From Heterocephalus glaber (Eukaryota; Chordata; Mammalia; Rodentia; Bathyergidae), in contig NW_004624854.1 of assembly GCF_000247695.1 (NCBI RefSeq), forward strand, positions 1,780,315-1,844,314: a DNA stretch of 64,000 nt, in the 5' to 3' direction. The position numbers were made by a program, and so were the translations under genes. Each line of letters begins with the position of its first letter. Within the stretch, counting starts at the first letter, position 1. Below, one piece after another: positions 35,470-48,381 of this stretch. The notes under the pieces are model-generated. The model had not been told where the DNA came from, ran no database searches, and saw only the letters and a list, made by a program, of their open reading frames with translations.

Positions 35470-35830
35470 TCTGAAATCTGTCTCTATCTCTCCTCTTCTT
35501 TCTCACAGTCCATTATCCTTGTGGCCCACTAATCAGTCACTTACAAAAGAAATCTGATTATTTCCTTCCTGTGTTCAAAATCCTGCAGGGAATTTTACCT
35601 AGGGTAAAATCTAGACATACTTCCCTCATCACTTACTTCCCGGTGACTGTGCTTGTCTTCAGCATAATCTTCCCTTGGTGCATTGTGGCCTTGACACGAG
35701 AGTCTTTCCCAATGGTGCTCCCTTTACATGCAATTCTTCCTCTCTCCGCACTCTGCCTAAGTGAGACATTTATTTATGTTACCACCTCAGAGAAGCCTCT
35801 GATTTATTTCCTACACGAATTACATTTTCA
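35470..35830 (+). mobile_element. L2 LINE fragment, ancient
   Basis: 'AAATCTGATTATTTCCTTCC', 'CAAAATCCTGCAGGGAATTT', 'CTAGGGTAAAATCTAGACAT' and 'ACCACCTCAGAGAAGCCTCT' follow the L2 ORF2 3' order (tctgatcatgtc..ataaagtc..cagcccaa..ccacctcctccaggaagcc). Present in all mammals; heavily mutated. Confidence 0.7.
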
Positions 35831-36249
35831 TCAGCTTTCCTTCTCTGAGTGCATTTGTTAATTTGTAATTATAAATGTAGTGTATGATTCCTAGGAATAT
35901 CTGCTTGAACTGAAAACTGGGCCCATAAGGGCTTTTTCTCCAGGATGTAATGGGAATTTTATTTATAGCATGTGCTCGGGAAAGAGCCGCTGAAAGGATG
36001 ACTAGTTTCCAGCAAAAGACAGGAGCCTGGGTGAAACATCATGTGGGGGCTTTGAATGTTTGGGATAAAGGTGTCTCAGGAAAATGGTGACTGTCAGAAG
36101 TCACTCTGTAGGCATAGGCTATTTCAGAGGTTATTTTTTAAATTTTAGAGACTTTTCAAGTATATACTTATGCCTTTTCTAAAAAAGAATAAAGGCTAAG
36201 AAGTGCACATTCCTCAGTGCTCATTTTGGAATCTGCTAGATGGGGTTTT
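35831..36249. other. unique sequence, no gene seen
   Basis: Nothing recognised. Confidence 0.5.
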
Positions 36250-36266
36250 AAAAAAAGTAATATGAG

Positions 36267-36354
36267 GGGCCGGGGATTTAGCTCAGTGGTGCTGCACTAT
36301 GCCTGCCTTTCAAGCGCAAGGTTGTGAGTTCGATCCCCTGGTACCAAAAAGAAA
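36267..36354 (+). mobile_element. ID SINE
   Basis: 'GGCCGGGGATTTAGCTCAGT' and 'GAGTTCGATCCCCTGGTACC' with an A-rich tail. The duplication 'AAAAAAAGTAAT' lies on both sides (36,250-36,261 and 36,355-36,366). The middle reads 'GGTGCTGCACTATGCCTGCC', with a few inserted bases relative to the other copies. Confidence 0.95.
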
Positions 36355-36810
36355 AAAAAAAGTAATGTCACCTGGCAATTCATTGCTCATTTATTATTTG
36401 AAAACAATTTAAATTGAAGTATAGCAAAAATATTTACAACGCTAGACAATATAGCAGTGCAGAAAGTGGTACTTTCAACTCCAAGAACAGAACACTGTTA
36501 CTTTACAGAAATATGTACTTGGTGTAGAGGAATAGATAGTATTACATCTCTTATTAAATGGGACTCACAATAATATTAAACTTTCCCTAGTCAAAAGATA
36601 ATACATTGGCTAGAATTATATGAGGACCTATGGCTTATAAAATAACATGAATTGTCATAAAAGTGTTAAACTTATTTATAGAACATAATTATTGTGATTT
36701 GTAAAGTAGTGCTTATTGGTGTAAATGTTACTATGCTCATTGTATTATTGCTCATTTTTTTCTTTTGGTTCTCTTAAAATAGGGTGATGCAGAGTATTTC
36801 ATTGGTCTAA

Positions 36811-37207
36811 TGGTGTAGGTCTAAAATGTTCCCCCAAATCTCACTTCTTCAGAGGTGAGGCTTTTAGAGAGTGACTGGATCATGGGGATGTAATAACTGT
36901 CAGTGGATCCATCCATGGATGAGTTCCTAGCCGAGAGGGTGGTTCAGAGGTGGGGTCTGGTTGGAGGTGGTCACTGTACGTGTGACCTGGAAGGGCATGT
37001 TCCTGTCCCCAGCTCCTCCCATCTCTGCTGCTCTCCACTTCCTGGCTGCCATGAGGTGAGCAGATTTCCTCCACAAGGCTCTTCTACCTTGTAGGAGACC
37101 AACTCATGGACTGAGAGCTTGAAACCTGGGAGCCAAAACAAACCTCACCTCCTTTAGACTGTGCATGTTGGGTGTTTTGTCCCAACAATGGGAAAGCGAC
37201 TAAGACA
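36811..37207 (+). mobile_element. MaLR-type solo LTR
   Basis: Starts 'TGGTGTAGGTCTAAAATGTT' and ends 'GGGAAAGCGACTAAGACA', with 'CTTCCTGGCTGCCATGAGGT', 'TCATGGACTGAGAGCTTGAA' and 'TGTTGGGTGTTTTGTCCCAA' between. This is the complete order of a rodent MaLR LTR. Length about 397 bp. The flanking 5 bp do not match, so the target duplication is lost or the start is off by a few bases. Confidence 0.82.
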
Positions 37208-40200
37208 ATTGAGTTGGTGAGAGAAATTCCTAGAATCTCTGATGAGATGAATAAAAAACATATAATATGAATAAGTTTGGAAACCAATGCAGTATAATAT
37301 GGGGTCCACTCAGATTTGATTTGCCCTTGAGAATTTTTCTTCAGTCTGCTTGGTCACTGTGGGTATGGTTCAGTGAGACTGGCAATTAGCTCTATTTGTC
37401 GATATTTCTGGGTCTTCATCTAGGAATATAAAAGGAATCTATTTCCCTACTGCTATTCAACTTCAGATAAAAGTTTTACAAGTAAATGATCAGTTCTTCA
37501 TTTTGATATCCTGTGCTACATGATGAGCCTGGTCCTCAGGAGAGGAACAAATCACTCTGCTGATCCAAGAAAAGTGAGTGTTACAAGCAGAAAAATAAGC
37601 AGACCTTTATAGTGAACACCATCGAACTGTGGGGAATGCTTGTTACTGTAGAATTACAGGGCTCAACCTGACTGAAACAGAAGTATTAGAAATATTTGGT
37701 ATGGGAAGAAGGGAATTTTTATTAAACAAAGAAAACTTCAAAACTTGTCATTGGTTTAAGGATAAAATGGAAAACAGAAACATAAATTTATCATTGGTTA
37801 GGAAAACAACAGCACTCAAAAAGTATTTGTGAAACTGTTAACCTGTGGTAAAACGGAAAGCAGACCAGACCTAAGGAATTTGTAGCTATGGGGAAGAGAG
37901 AAAAACAGCATTGGTGATGTGTGTTGTTTTATATTTGGCAAATTGTGTTAAAAAAAGAAGGCTTAGAAAATAAGTGCCTAGTTTGTAAACATGAGTCTGA
38001 TGGAATGTGGCCACCGTTTCAGGGACTTGTGGGTTGGTGGAGGCAAACACATCTGAACCCCAACATAAATGATAAAATGAGGAATCCGAGGAGATGAAAA
38101 AGCAGTTAAAACTTTGTCTTATAGTTAGAGTAAAATTAACAAGGTGTCACAGCCACCTTGAACACCTCGGAATGGATTAATAATAACTGGATTAAATAAT
38201 ATATATTATTTATCACTAGGAAGGAAATATGTATCCTGTGTCTGCCATTTCCAGGTTTTCCTTATCCTAAACCTCACAGACATATGCAAGCTTTGTCCTG
38301 CTGATTACTGTGTGAGTTTTCATTCCATGCAGATGTGCAGTGGTTTTCCTCAGAGATGCCCTGTCCCTAGGGACAGGGTGGGTCACTGGGCACCTGGACC
38401 TCTGCCTCTGTCCCTGGCCCTGACACATCCCCCCTGTCTGCCTCTTAGAGTGTCTCTCTATTACCCTGATCTTGTCTTCCATTCACTGTAAATCATTACA
38501 TTAAAATTTCTGTTGAGATTTTTGTTGTCTACAGGTGCTGTTTTAAATTGGTCTTTCAAAATATTTGGGATAAAAGGAAAGGAAATAAAAATTCTTGACA
38601 GTTGTCAAGACAATCGATTCTAACTGTATTTTCCATATTGTAGTGTTTAGAATCTTCTCAATCATTTGGGATATAACAAAGAAAAGTCCTTCTACAGTGT
38701 ATTTTACTGATTGGTAAACATTTTTTTTTGTAGGCCCTATATTTGAGTCATTACTGACAGCAAATAAAATTTCTATTTTCTAATAAGAAGTATCAAGCTT
38801 TTTTTTTTTTTTGAAATTTCACTGTTTTGTTACCCAAAAACCTAGCAGAATTTTTCTAAATAGCTAACTCTGCAATGTTAATGATACTAATCTTCAAGAA
38901 AACAAACTCACCTCCATTCCATGGTCTTCTGTCTTATGCCACTTAGCACCAGAATTGTACAATATTGCCACATTTAGAAAAAGAACATAACCCAAATTTA
39001 GATCGATTTAGTTATGTGTCTTGTTTCTCACTTTGGAACGTGATCTGGGCCGGGTTTCCATCATTGGTGGAGAAAGCAGATGGGCCTAGAGGAGCCTCTC
39101 AGGCCTGCTGTGTTGGCCTTTGGGCTGCAAATCCCTGTTGTGGCTGGTTCAGCTCCCCCCGGGAAGGGCCTTGTGGTCCTGGGGATGGCATTGACTGGTA
39201 GCAACCCCATGAGGAGAAACAAAAAATCTCTCCAGAAGCTGAAAAATCTCCTGGAACACAAAATTTGCAGTACCTGAAATTTATTACTTTACATACTAAA
39301 TATTAAAAAATTATATTTTTAAGTAAATAACTTTGAATACAATTAAGTTTACAATATAGTAATTAGCATATTTTAAAGCCCAACCAATTTAAGTACATAT
39401 TTAAATCTAGAGGAATTAGATGTAATAGAAAAATTAAAGTATCATAAATTGCAGTTTCATTTAAATGACTACAGATAAAGAATATTCATTGGAGATTTAT
39501 TTTCTCATTGTTGTAATTCCCATTTTCTCTTTAAAGTATCATCAAAAACTTTGAATAAAAAAATATGAGAAGTGAGGAAAGCATAATCAAATACTCAGAG
39601 TGAGCATGTGGGCGTGGAGAAGCTGACACATACAGGTACAATCCACATGAACAGGGAGACCCCTGGGCGGTGTGGAAATCCCACTAACAAGCAAAGTATG
39701 TTTGATCTCACTGCTTTATAAATAACAATTTCAAGTGTGTAGGGAGGATGTGGACACAAAGCTCTGTGATTCATAAACCTTTATTAGCATAACTAGTTAA
39801 TTAAAAATGATCATGTTTGTATGGCTGATATCCCAGGAATTTCCTTAATCACATTCAATTTCCTCCACTCCATCACATTTAGTCCTTTCTTCCAATTTGC
39901 ATTAATGCCTTCTCTGAGTTTACAAGGCAAGAAGAGTCCTTGTTCTTTTTCCGAACTCACAAAATATCACTCTTGTGCAATGGAAAGCTTTTTCAGTCCT
40001 CTTGAAATCAGAACACTAAGAAAAATAGGATTTTTTTCAGGGGGAGGAGCCATGAAAAGAATAGCATTGCTGAGCAATAGCACCTAAGAACTAGCCCGGA
40101 CTTGAACAACTTGTGATACATCTGAGTGAAGAAATTACCCACTTGGTACCAGGAAGTGTCATGCACAGTTTCAGAAAACAAACTCAATCAAAGCTAATAC

Positions 40201-42764
40201 CATAGGCGAAGGGCTGGTTATGGCAACCATAGCATTCCAGGATGGCTTCCGAAACTAATTTGTTGTGGTTTGATGAAAAGGAACAGAACAAAGAATCTCC
40301 AGTATGTCACCTTTGATTAAAGTTATGTTTGCCTGAAATTTTGTTTTTGCAATTGCTCATCTGTTCATGTAGAAGTTTTGATTTCTTTGCAGTTTTTCAC
40401 CTTGTAAATTCTGATCTGTTGACATATACTTTTTAAGAATTTTAAGAAATTTTAAAAATGCAGATGGGAACAAAATGGCAGTTATGCTGGCTGATAAAAA
40501 AAATCCCTTATTGTTTTGTATATTTTTAAAATATCCTTGAAAAAAAGGAACTAGCCTTCTTTTCCCTTAAACAATTGCAACACTAGCCAGAGCAATGGGT
40601 TGCTACTATTTCAAAGGGTTTTCCTCACTATTTCTGTTCTTTCTGTACCAGAGGGCACCAATAACTTGAAATAAATAAAAATAAGGAATCTTCATCAGTA
40701 CAACAAAGGACCAGAAAAGATGATGGAAAACAAAGTCTCTCCCTTTAGAACACATCAAGTATCTCAGCCTTCTTACCTTTGCATCCTTATACTATAAATG
40801 TGCTAATTAAGAATGAGTGTGCTTTCCAGGTGGCTCCTAATTGCCCACCAGTAAAATGATCAGACACAACTGAAGAAGGTTAGGATTTGAAAAATCTGTG
40901 TTTTTGGTTTCCCTGTATTGATATGGATTGATTGTAAAATCAAGCATTGAGGTCTATATGGAAACATTTAAATGCATGAGGCTTGGATTGAACATTTTAT
41001 AGTTTGTTCAATTTGGTACTTGTTGAAGCTAGTGTAACCTGGGGTAAATGGAAAAGACAGTGTCTGCTTCAAAGCATCTCTGCTTGCTGAGAATTCTTTT
41101 GAACATACCAAGGTTCCAACAAATACATACATTAAGTGATATTTTAGCATTGTCATTGCTTGTGATGGCTGAGAATGCAGCAAAAAGTACCTACGTACAG
41201 GCTATGAGTTTCTCATCTTTTTTGCTTGATTTTGGTTTCTTGTTCCCAAGTTTGTGTATCTCTTATTAATAAATAACCTATGTATTGTTGCTTTTAAAGA
41301 CGGAACAAGGGCAAAATGAATTGTAGCCAATATCTCTTTTCAGAGAGGTCTCCCGCACTCCACACCACTCAGCCTGGGGACAGGTGAGTGACCGAGAGAA
41401 CAATGGCTCTGGGCTGAGGCTTTTCAGAGCATTGACAGCAGATTGAAGGACTGAGGGGAGAGAAAATTGGACCCTGAGAATCTGGCTGGCTTTTGTTCAA
41501 ATAATCAATGAGAAAGATACTGGTCTTTCATGTTCACAGTGGTGTCTTTTGAACAGATAGAGGCTGTCATAGTTCTAATTGTTTCTTTTTACCTTGTTGA
41601 TTTTTTAACTCTACAAAAATGGTAAGGAGTGTACAGAAAGTCTAAGAGAAAATTCCCCAGGACTGACTAGTTAAGGTGTTGTACCCAGCACTGCCACTTA
41701 GGTGCTGGTGCCAATGGCCGGGATGTGTGAGTTTAGGATCTCAGAAAAATAAAGGGTTATGATCGAGCTTCTTGGATAAACACAAAGTACGGTGCAAAGG
41801 TAGATTTGTAAAATACCATTGATACTAAAGTGTACATATTTATGTTGATTAAGAATATTACATTTCCCTGTCAACTATTACAACAGCATGTAAAATGTCT
41901 ATTTATTAATCACCATACCTGACTGACATTTAGTTGCCATGTTATATTATTTCATTTAAATTTTAGTCCAATCCCTGAACAAGAAACATAAATCCACTTT
42001 GGTGTTGTGCTAATCTGTAATATGAGGAGGTAGGCACATTCAGGTCAAGCCAAACTTTTTACCAATGAAACTGCAATTTTGAGGGTTGTTGTAGTATAAA
42101 ACTTGTTAAATAGGTTTAGTATTTATAGGCTACTAGGCTTTTAAGAAATATAAATTTTTTGTTTGCCTTTATGACTACCAACATATTATACATATAGGGT
42201 TTTTAAATTATTAATTTTTCAGCTCCTTTTCATATGTAGAGAACATAAAACTTGAATCATTATGGACAAGTAGCTTCCTTAACAATCTATTTTTTGTTGT
42301 CCATAGAGATCCATAAGATTTTGAGATAAAAATAATACATGACAAGTTTTTAATATAAAACAGCAAAGGCAATATTTTAAGGCACTTAGAAGACTGAATG
42401 CCTATGTCTATACATATTATTCAAAAGGATGAGCTAAGTTAAGGTCAAGATCTTACATGCGCCACATATGTCCTCTGGTGCTATTTGTATCTTTGTCAAG
42501 GTCTGGGTTTGAGAAATATGATAGAAGACAACTGGGTACCGAGTCACAATAGCGAGTTCTGAGTCATGCACAGGTTGATTACATTCAGAACTTGAAAAAC
42601 TGCAAACATTTTCTTTTTGTAAAATAGTACATATGGTTCCTACTGTACTCAGTTGTTAGAAAGTTTAAGTATGATTTCATTAATCAAGGTGCTTTATAAG
42701 GTCACAAAGGTTTAAAATATTATACTCTTTAAGGCATTATTGCGATACTCGATTTAAGGAGTGG
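37208..42764. other. 5.5 kb of unique sequence, no gene seen
   Basis: The longest repeat-poor block in the window. A T run lies at about 38,799-38,812. Small frames (37,629-37,832; 38,267-38,482; 38,965-39,277; 39,821-40,087) show no domain, and some overlap on opposite strands. The GC-richer patch at 39,040-39,240 is unassigned. Confidence 0.45.
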
Positions 42765-42953
42765 TCAGTGAGAACTTGTGTAATCTGCTAGTCCACAGAG
42801 CCCACCAAGGTATTTGGATAAGGAGGGTTTGGATGCTGTAATGCAGAGATGCGGGTGGCTACAGAACGATAATGTGAGCCAATTAAACGTTTCATCCTTT
42901 AATCTGTAGGTGTCAGGTATTTCTTCTGGCATTGGAAAAACTGATTAATACAG
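42765..42953 (+). mobile_element. MaLR-like LTR 3' end
   Basis: 'AATGTGAGCCAATTAAACGT', 'TAGGTGTCAGGTATTTCTTC' and 'GAAAAACTGATTAATACA' follow the 3' end of a MaLR LTR. The 5' half is missing or too diverged to see. Confidence 0.6.
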
Positions 42954-43041
42954 ATATGTGGTGATATTAGAGAAATAGAATTAATATATACTGTGAAACA
43001 TAGTTAAATTATTTTCTTTCTTGATTCTATGTACATCAGGA

Positions 43042-43239
43042 CAGGGATGGCGAACCTATGCCATGCATGTTATAGATTTTTTTTTCTTTTTAAGATAAGA
43101 GATGTTAATGTAGGAGTTATTTTTTTCTAAACTACAACTTCAGTATTCGGATTTAATTGCAGAGTTGACACTTTGCCATAAATTAATGGATTTTGGGCCA
43201 TAGCTTGGGCACTTGTCTCTAAAAGGTTCACCATCACTG
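43042..43239. mobile_element. hAT-type MITE with 8-bp target duplication
   Basis: Inverted ends 'CAGGGATGGCGAACCTATGC' (left) and, reversed from the right, 'CAGTGATGGTGAACCTTTTA'. Directly outside are 'CATCAGGA' (43,034-43,041) and 'CTTTAGGA' (43,240-43,247), 6 of 8 identical. An 8-bp duplication and CAG...CTG ends are the mark of hAT transposases. Length 198 bp, no coding capacity. The ends recall hAT elements of the OposCharlie kind known from a patchy set of mammals; that naming is from memory. Confidence 0.82.
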
Positions 43240-43247
43240 CTTTAGGA

Positions 43248-44079
43248 CAAACTTCTGTTTGCCCATAACAGAAATAATAGAAATATAATAGACATATTAG
43301 AAATAGAAAATAATAGAAATTAGAAATAGAAATATTAAAAAAATTAGGTGGCATTTCTGAAATTGGGAAGAGTAATGCCCTCCATTACTTACTGAGTTAG
43401 ACTGGATAAGGTTGTGAAATGTATTACTCACGAACTCCTCCCCCTGTGGAAGGGGAGGTACATAATATGGATTTGGAATACCTAAATAAATATTTCTGTA
43501 TACACGTTTGGGAAAAATAATAGCAATGCAAAATGTTGGTTGTAAAATTCCTCTGTCTAAGTTAACATGAGATCCGTGCTGGGGATACTGTGGCATTAAA
43601 AAGAAATGTTTCGATGATGGTGGGATACTTGGAAAATTATCAGGAAAATATATTTATATGAGACAAAATAATAGCCATTACTCATATTCCTTGTGTTTTT
43701 CCTTTATTGATTTCTGCCAATATTACAGACAAACTCATTTCATTGTGTATGTTTTTGTGCTCCTGCTTTTAAGGCACTGACATCTAATCCACGATGCCCC
43801 AGACACTCAGCATTTGGTATTATCTTGACCACACCCAGGACAACCTTACCCAAAAAGCTTAACTGCCTCAAAAGGTTGGTAATGCTGAGGTTGAAAAACT
43901 CTGTCCTGAATAATAAGCAGGAAATATTTGTTCACACTGTCAAAGACACTGACCAGTGCATAGGCAGAGGGATGCTGAACTGGAGCAATGGCTTCTGACA
44001 CCAGCAAAAGGGCTAAACTGCACATTTTGGCACTGTCAAGTACAAGACTGTGGGCCCCAGGTCCCTGTACCTCTGACCA
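43248..44079. other. unassigned sequence, maybe old repeat pieces
   Basis: 'GGTTGAAAAACTCTGTCCTG' near 43,890 resembles the end of an ancient hAT (MER) element, but the rest does not confirm it. No gene seen. Confidence 0.35.
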
Positions 44080-44510
44080 GCTAGCTACAAATTTAGTGTT
44101 CCCACCAGCCCCTCTGAGTTCATAGTTTACTCAACTCACAGAACTGAGGAAAACTTTAGAATTTTGATGAAAGCTTTATTATAACCAAAGGGTATAAATC
44201 AGGAGAGGCTGAAATAAGAGATGCAGGGTGAGTTCTGAGAGGCCAAACAGGAGGCTCCATGCCCTTCTCATGCACAGCCTGGCAGTGCCTCTCCGTGCAC
44301 ACAGGTGAGACAAACAGCAGCATGTGGACAGTGGAGGAGAAGTTTCCTGATCTTCTTCAGGGCTTCGTTACCCGAGTGAGGATGGAATTTAGTCTCCAGC
44401 CATGGGCGGCTCCTGGGGTCAGGCTGAGGTCTGTGTCGAAGAATCAGAGCACACTCACACAGGTCGGTCTTTCTGTAACTACCTGCCCTGGTCCCGAGTC
44501 ATTTCCTTAA
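44080..44510 (-). mobile_element. ERV-type LTR, minus strand, diverged
   Basis: 'CCTCTGAGTTCATAGTTTAC', 'CAACTCACAGAACTGAGGAA' and 'GCTTTATTATAACCAAAGGG' resemble the reversed end of an old retroviral LTR (reverse complement has AATAAAGC). Family uncertain; boundaries approximate. The 83-codon plus-strand frame inside it is probably accidental. Confidence 0.45.
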
Positions 44511-46346
44511 CATAGGACGCACCATAGATGCACTACATCTTACCATCCTGGAAACACAGGATTTCAGGGCTGCTTTCCAGAAAGCAGGGGCTGAGTCCAG
44601 CCAAATACTTTATTCCATGGGAATAGGATTTCTGGGCAGATGAATGTATAATGGTAGAATAATATCGTTATAAACTTGAAGTTTATTAAATATATCTTCT
44701 AAGATGGAATTTTATAAATACAGAGAACATAGTCAATTCAATGCATATGGAAAATGAAGATGGAAAACTCTTGTAAGTTCAATTGAGAGATGAGAGTAAG
44801 TCGCAAATGGACCACAAAGTGTTTGAATGTGAACATTAATATATCATTTCTCATGCTTAGAAAGACAAAAAATAAAATAGCTTAAATGTAATTTAGAGAA
44901 TGTACATTTGTTAGAAGAATTTCTCTGACAGTAATAGGTATAGATTATACTCTGATTTGGGATAAATGTTCAAGTCTGTGGTAACATATTAGAAGGCATA
45001 TAAATGCCTTTATAAAAGGATTCAGTAGTCCTAACAATGGAAGATTTAGAGCAAAACCAGACATTAGTAAATTCTTTGTAGTGAATCTCAGAATGTATCA
45101 AACTCAAGGTATCAACTGCTGAGGTAAAAAGGTTAGCAAAAGCTTAGTTGTTAAAGTGCACAAAGATGTAGGTGAAAAAAATCTAACTCCAGAGAGCTCA
45201 TTTGCATTAACATAGAACAGATGAGGTATTTATACAAATAATTTTAATGGAAGGTGGAATGATATTGTCACTTCAGGGAAAGGTATGCAATGCATGTTTG
45301 AAAGCAGAGAAGAGCAAGAGAATACATGATAAATGATGAACAGAAACCAACCTAAAGTACTTCTGGTGAACACTTACTGAAAACTTCCAGAACAAACATA
45401 ACAACCCATGCCTAACAAAAAGACCATTATGGCCAGGAGACAGCACTGCCACATCTGGAAAATGTCCTGATTTAAAACGTGAAATCCAGTGGAGCAGGAT
45501 TTGAGAAGCAACAGCTTTCTTCTGTGGCTGTGAGTGTACAATGCTGGGGATCAAAGTGGAAAGAGTGGAGCTGAACAATTTAGAAGGACAGGCCATGCAC
45601 AGAAGATGTTTAGATAGGAGAATGAGCCTAATTTTAGAAGAAGAAAAGAAACAAAATGATTTCTGGGAAAATAATGAGAATTTTAATTCATTGCTTTTAG
45701 TTTTTAAAATTCCTATTAATCTTATTAGTTTTTTCACAGGGAGAGAGAGAGAAAGTCATCAATGTTTATTTTTAATATTTTATATATTATTTATAAGTTT
45801 TTGAAGGTATATTTTTATCTGCCTTCTGATCCTAGGACTTTAATCACCATAAGTTTTTTGTTTGTTTGTTTGTTTATGGCCATGAAATACTTCATGGCCT
45901 ATAAACAAAAAGGTAGAAACTCTGGGAAAAGTACATAGTTCTCCATCAGGGAAGCATGAGGATAGCAGAATTCATGTGGTTTCTTTGGTATATTATTCAT
46001 CATTCTGAATTTTTAGCTTCATTCATTTGTATAATTCAAGAGGAAAACAATCATAATATGGTATATATTATGTATAATCATAGTATGGTGTATGATTTCA
46101 GTGTGGTTACAGTGAGATTTACTTTTATACTGAATTTCTGCCAGTATTATTACACTGGGTTCATCCATAGATAAAAAGATTGAGGCAAACAGTTCAAGAA
46201 ATCCTGACTTGCATTTGCTCATTTATTAACATTCTTCTTAACATCCTTATCTTTTCTTTGGTTCACATAAGCCAAACACAGGCTGTAATCAAGTGGGTTC
46301 TACTCTGAACTCCACACTGCCTTTATTCAGCCATCTCCTATCTATG
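44511..46346. other. unique sequence with a long hairpin
   Basis: A 154-codon minus-strand frame (45,273-45,737) has no recognisable domain, overlaps a frame on the other strand and looks accidental. An inverted repeat with a 9-bp perfect stem lies at 45,878-45,899, extended on both sides (see findings). Confidence 0.45.
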
Positions 46347-46790
46347 TGTCTAAGTCAGCTTGGTGTTAGTTCCATAAAATACCTGAGGCACCTCACTTTA
46401 TTCGTAGCTCACAGTTGAAGGTTCAAGGGCTTGCCTTCTGCATTGGCCCAGGTCATGGCTGCATCACATCATGGCAAGTGGCTCTAGTGGAATATGATTA
46501 GGAATGTGGCCATTTCTCAAACAGGAGCAGTGAGGAGTGTGGACAAGGCCAGACCACTCCTTTCATAACAACCTTTTTACAAGAACTACCAAGGAGTCAT
46601 GGGAGAACTACCAAGGAGTCATGGGAAAAATACCAAGGAGTCACAAAAATATGCTTCACCTCCTCAGTGACCCAAAGACCTTCAATTGGGCTCCACTTCT
46701 CAAAGGTTCTACAACCTCCTGTCACAGCACCACTTTGAACAAGCTTTTAATTACAATAGACCTTTGGGTTGCACACCACATAGCACCATA
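46347..46790 (-). mobile_element. MaLR/ERVL-type LTR, minus strand
   Basis: 'TGTCTAAGTCAGCTTGGTGT', 'AGTTCCATAAAATACCTGAG' and 'TTATTCGTAGCTCACAGTTG' match the reversed 3' end of a MaLR-type LTR. Contains three tandem 22-bp units (46,582-46,646). The right end is approximate. Confidence 0.7.
46582..46646 (+). repeat. 22-bp tandem repeat, about 3 copies
   Basis: Two identical copies of 'AGAACTACCAAGGAGTCATG' + GG (46,582-46,603 and 46,604-46,625) and a third diverged copy, inside the LTR. Confidence 0.9.
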
Positions 46791-48335
46791 GCGTATACTG
46801 GGACTGAGGACAGATCTCTCTCCAAATGATTTTAAAGAAGTCATCCATTTGCAGAATTACCATCTGCTACCATTTTTTTTGTGTGTGAAAATGCTGTATT
46901 CTAAGAACTTGAATTAGTTGGCTTACCTAAGATTATCTAAAGCATTGTGAAGCAACTGCTAAAGAGAGAAACTGAAGGGTGGAGGGAAAAGGTAGCCATC
47001 CAATAACATGGATTTTCAAGGGGTGATCAAAAGATATGGTGCATTAAGATGCCTTTGGAGATGGTCTTGTGATAAATAAATTTTACCAGAATTGTGGATA
47101 AGGTAACAAATGTGACAGATGTCCTGAAGTCTCTTATGAGTAGTATTAACTAGGATATTAGAGAGTCAGAGAAGGAGAATGTGAGGATAGAGTAGCACCA
47201 TTACTTGATTTGACTACTGACTAGTTCTGTGAAACTCTACCTAGAACTACTGGATGTTAGAGATACAGCGCTTTAGAGATTACCTCAACGAGCCTTACTG
47301 CTCAGATACATGTCATCAGAGTAATTATTTAAGAAGCATTTCCAAAATGAACAAATAAATGAGGTCACAGAAAGAGACTAAGTAAATGCAGCAGAATTTT
47401 ACTGGTGGTTCCCAAACAAATTGGAATAATGTATTTTAAATCTCATTTTGTTTTAGCGCCATAGCATTCTCCATTGATTTTATAGTGAATCCACAGTAAA
47501 TAGCTATTCATGGGCATGTATATAGATTTACAGACAGCAAATGAAGTTGTAGAACTACTTTTAAAATGGGTAATTCAACTCTGTGTTGTTAAAATATTTT
47601 ATCTTTCTCACTAATACGTCAACAAATATATTTGCATATATTCATTTGGCTTAGTAATTAAGAGGAAGTTTTAGATAATTGTAATTTCTTTTTTTCTTCA
47701 CCTACATTTTCCTCAACAAATACAGTAATAAATATCTAATTTTTATTAACCCATAATTGTATAAATCAATGGTGTTCACTCTGATATTTACAAACACACA
47801 TACATCATGCATGGATTCTATCCAAAATTTAAGCAGCACAATTGAAGAAGGAAAAACATTGATATTGATCCATATATGACATTGCCATTGTAACAATGTA
47901 CTCAAAAGAACAAACTAAAATTTGCCAATGATGAACAATATTTTATATTTACTTGATTTACATAATTTCTAAAGTCTTTCTCAGTTATCATCACATTTTA
48001 AAAAGGAACTCCTTGAAGTGTAGCTTTTCCTGTGGAAGGTTTTAAGGTAGTTGACTTAGTTACTGGAACCTGACTGGGTCACAGAATGATGCTGTTTTCC
48101 CAGGGCCATTGCTAATATAAAATTGTGGCACTCAATACTACTAGTATTAATTTATCCTCTTTATGTCAGCATACTTCATGAAGTGTGCCTTAATGTCTTT
48201 TCAATTCACATTTCATTTTTAATTCAGGGATAAATAGACATCTTCAAACTTTGCCTATCTGAAGGCATTATTTTATGTAGGACCAGGTAGTTACAACAAA
48301 GAAAATACAGCTTATTCTCCCTACTTTCTAAAACT

Positions 48336-48381
<46 letters not shown>

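Noticed and set aside
36267..36354. tRNA-Ala-like gene (A and B boxes)
   Set aside because: The sequence is an ID SINE with an A tail and target duplication; it cannot form a full tRNA cloverleaf. The same holds for the other ID copies.
43770..43915. Possible ancient hAT (MER) fragment
   Set aside because: Only one end-like motif is visible; the inner sequence and other end do not confirm it.
45273..45737. 154-codon open frame on the minus strand
   Set aside because: No domain or signal recognised; overlaps another frame; composition like the surroundings.
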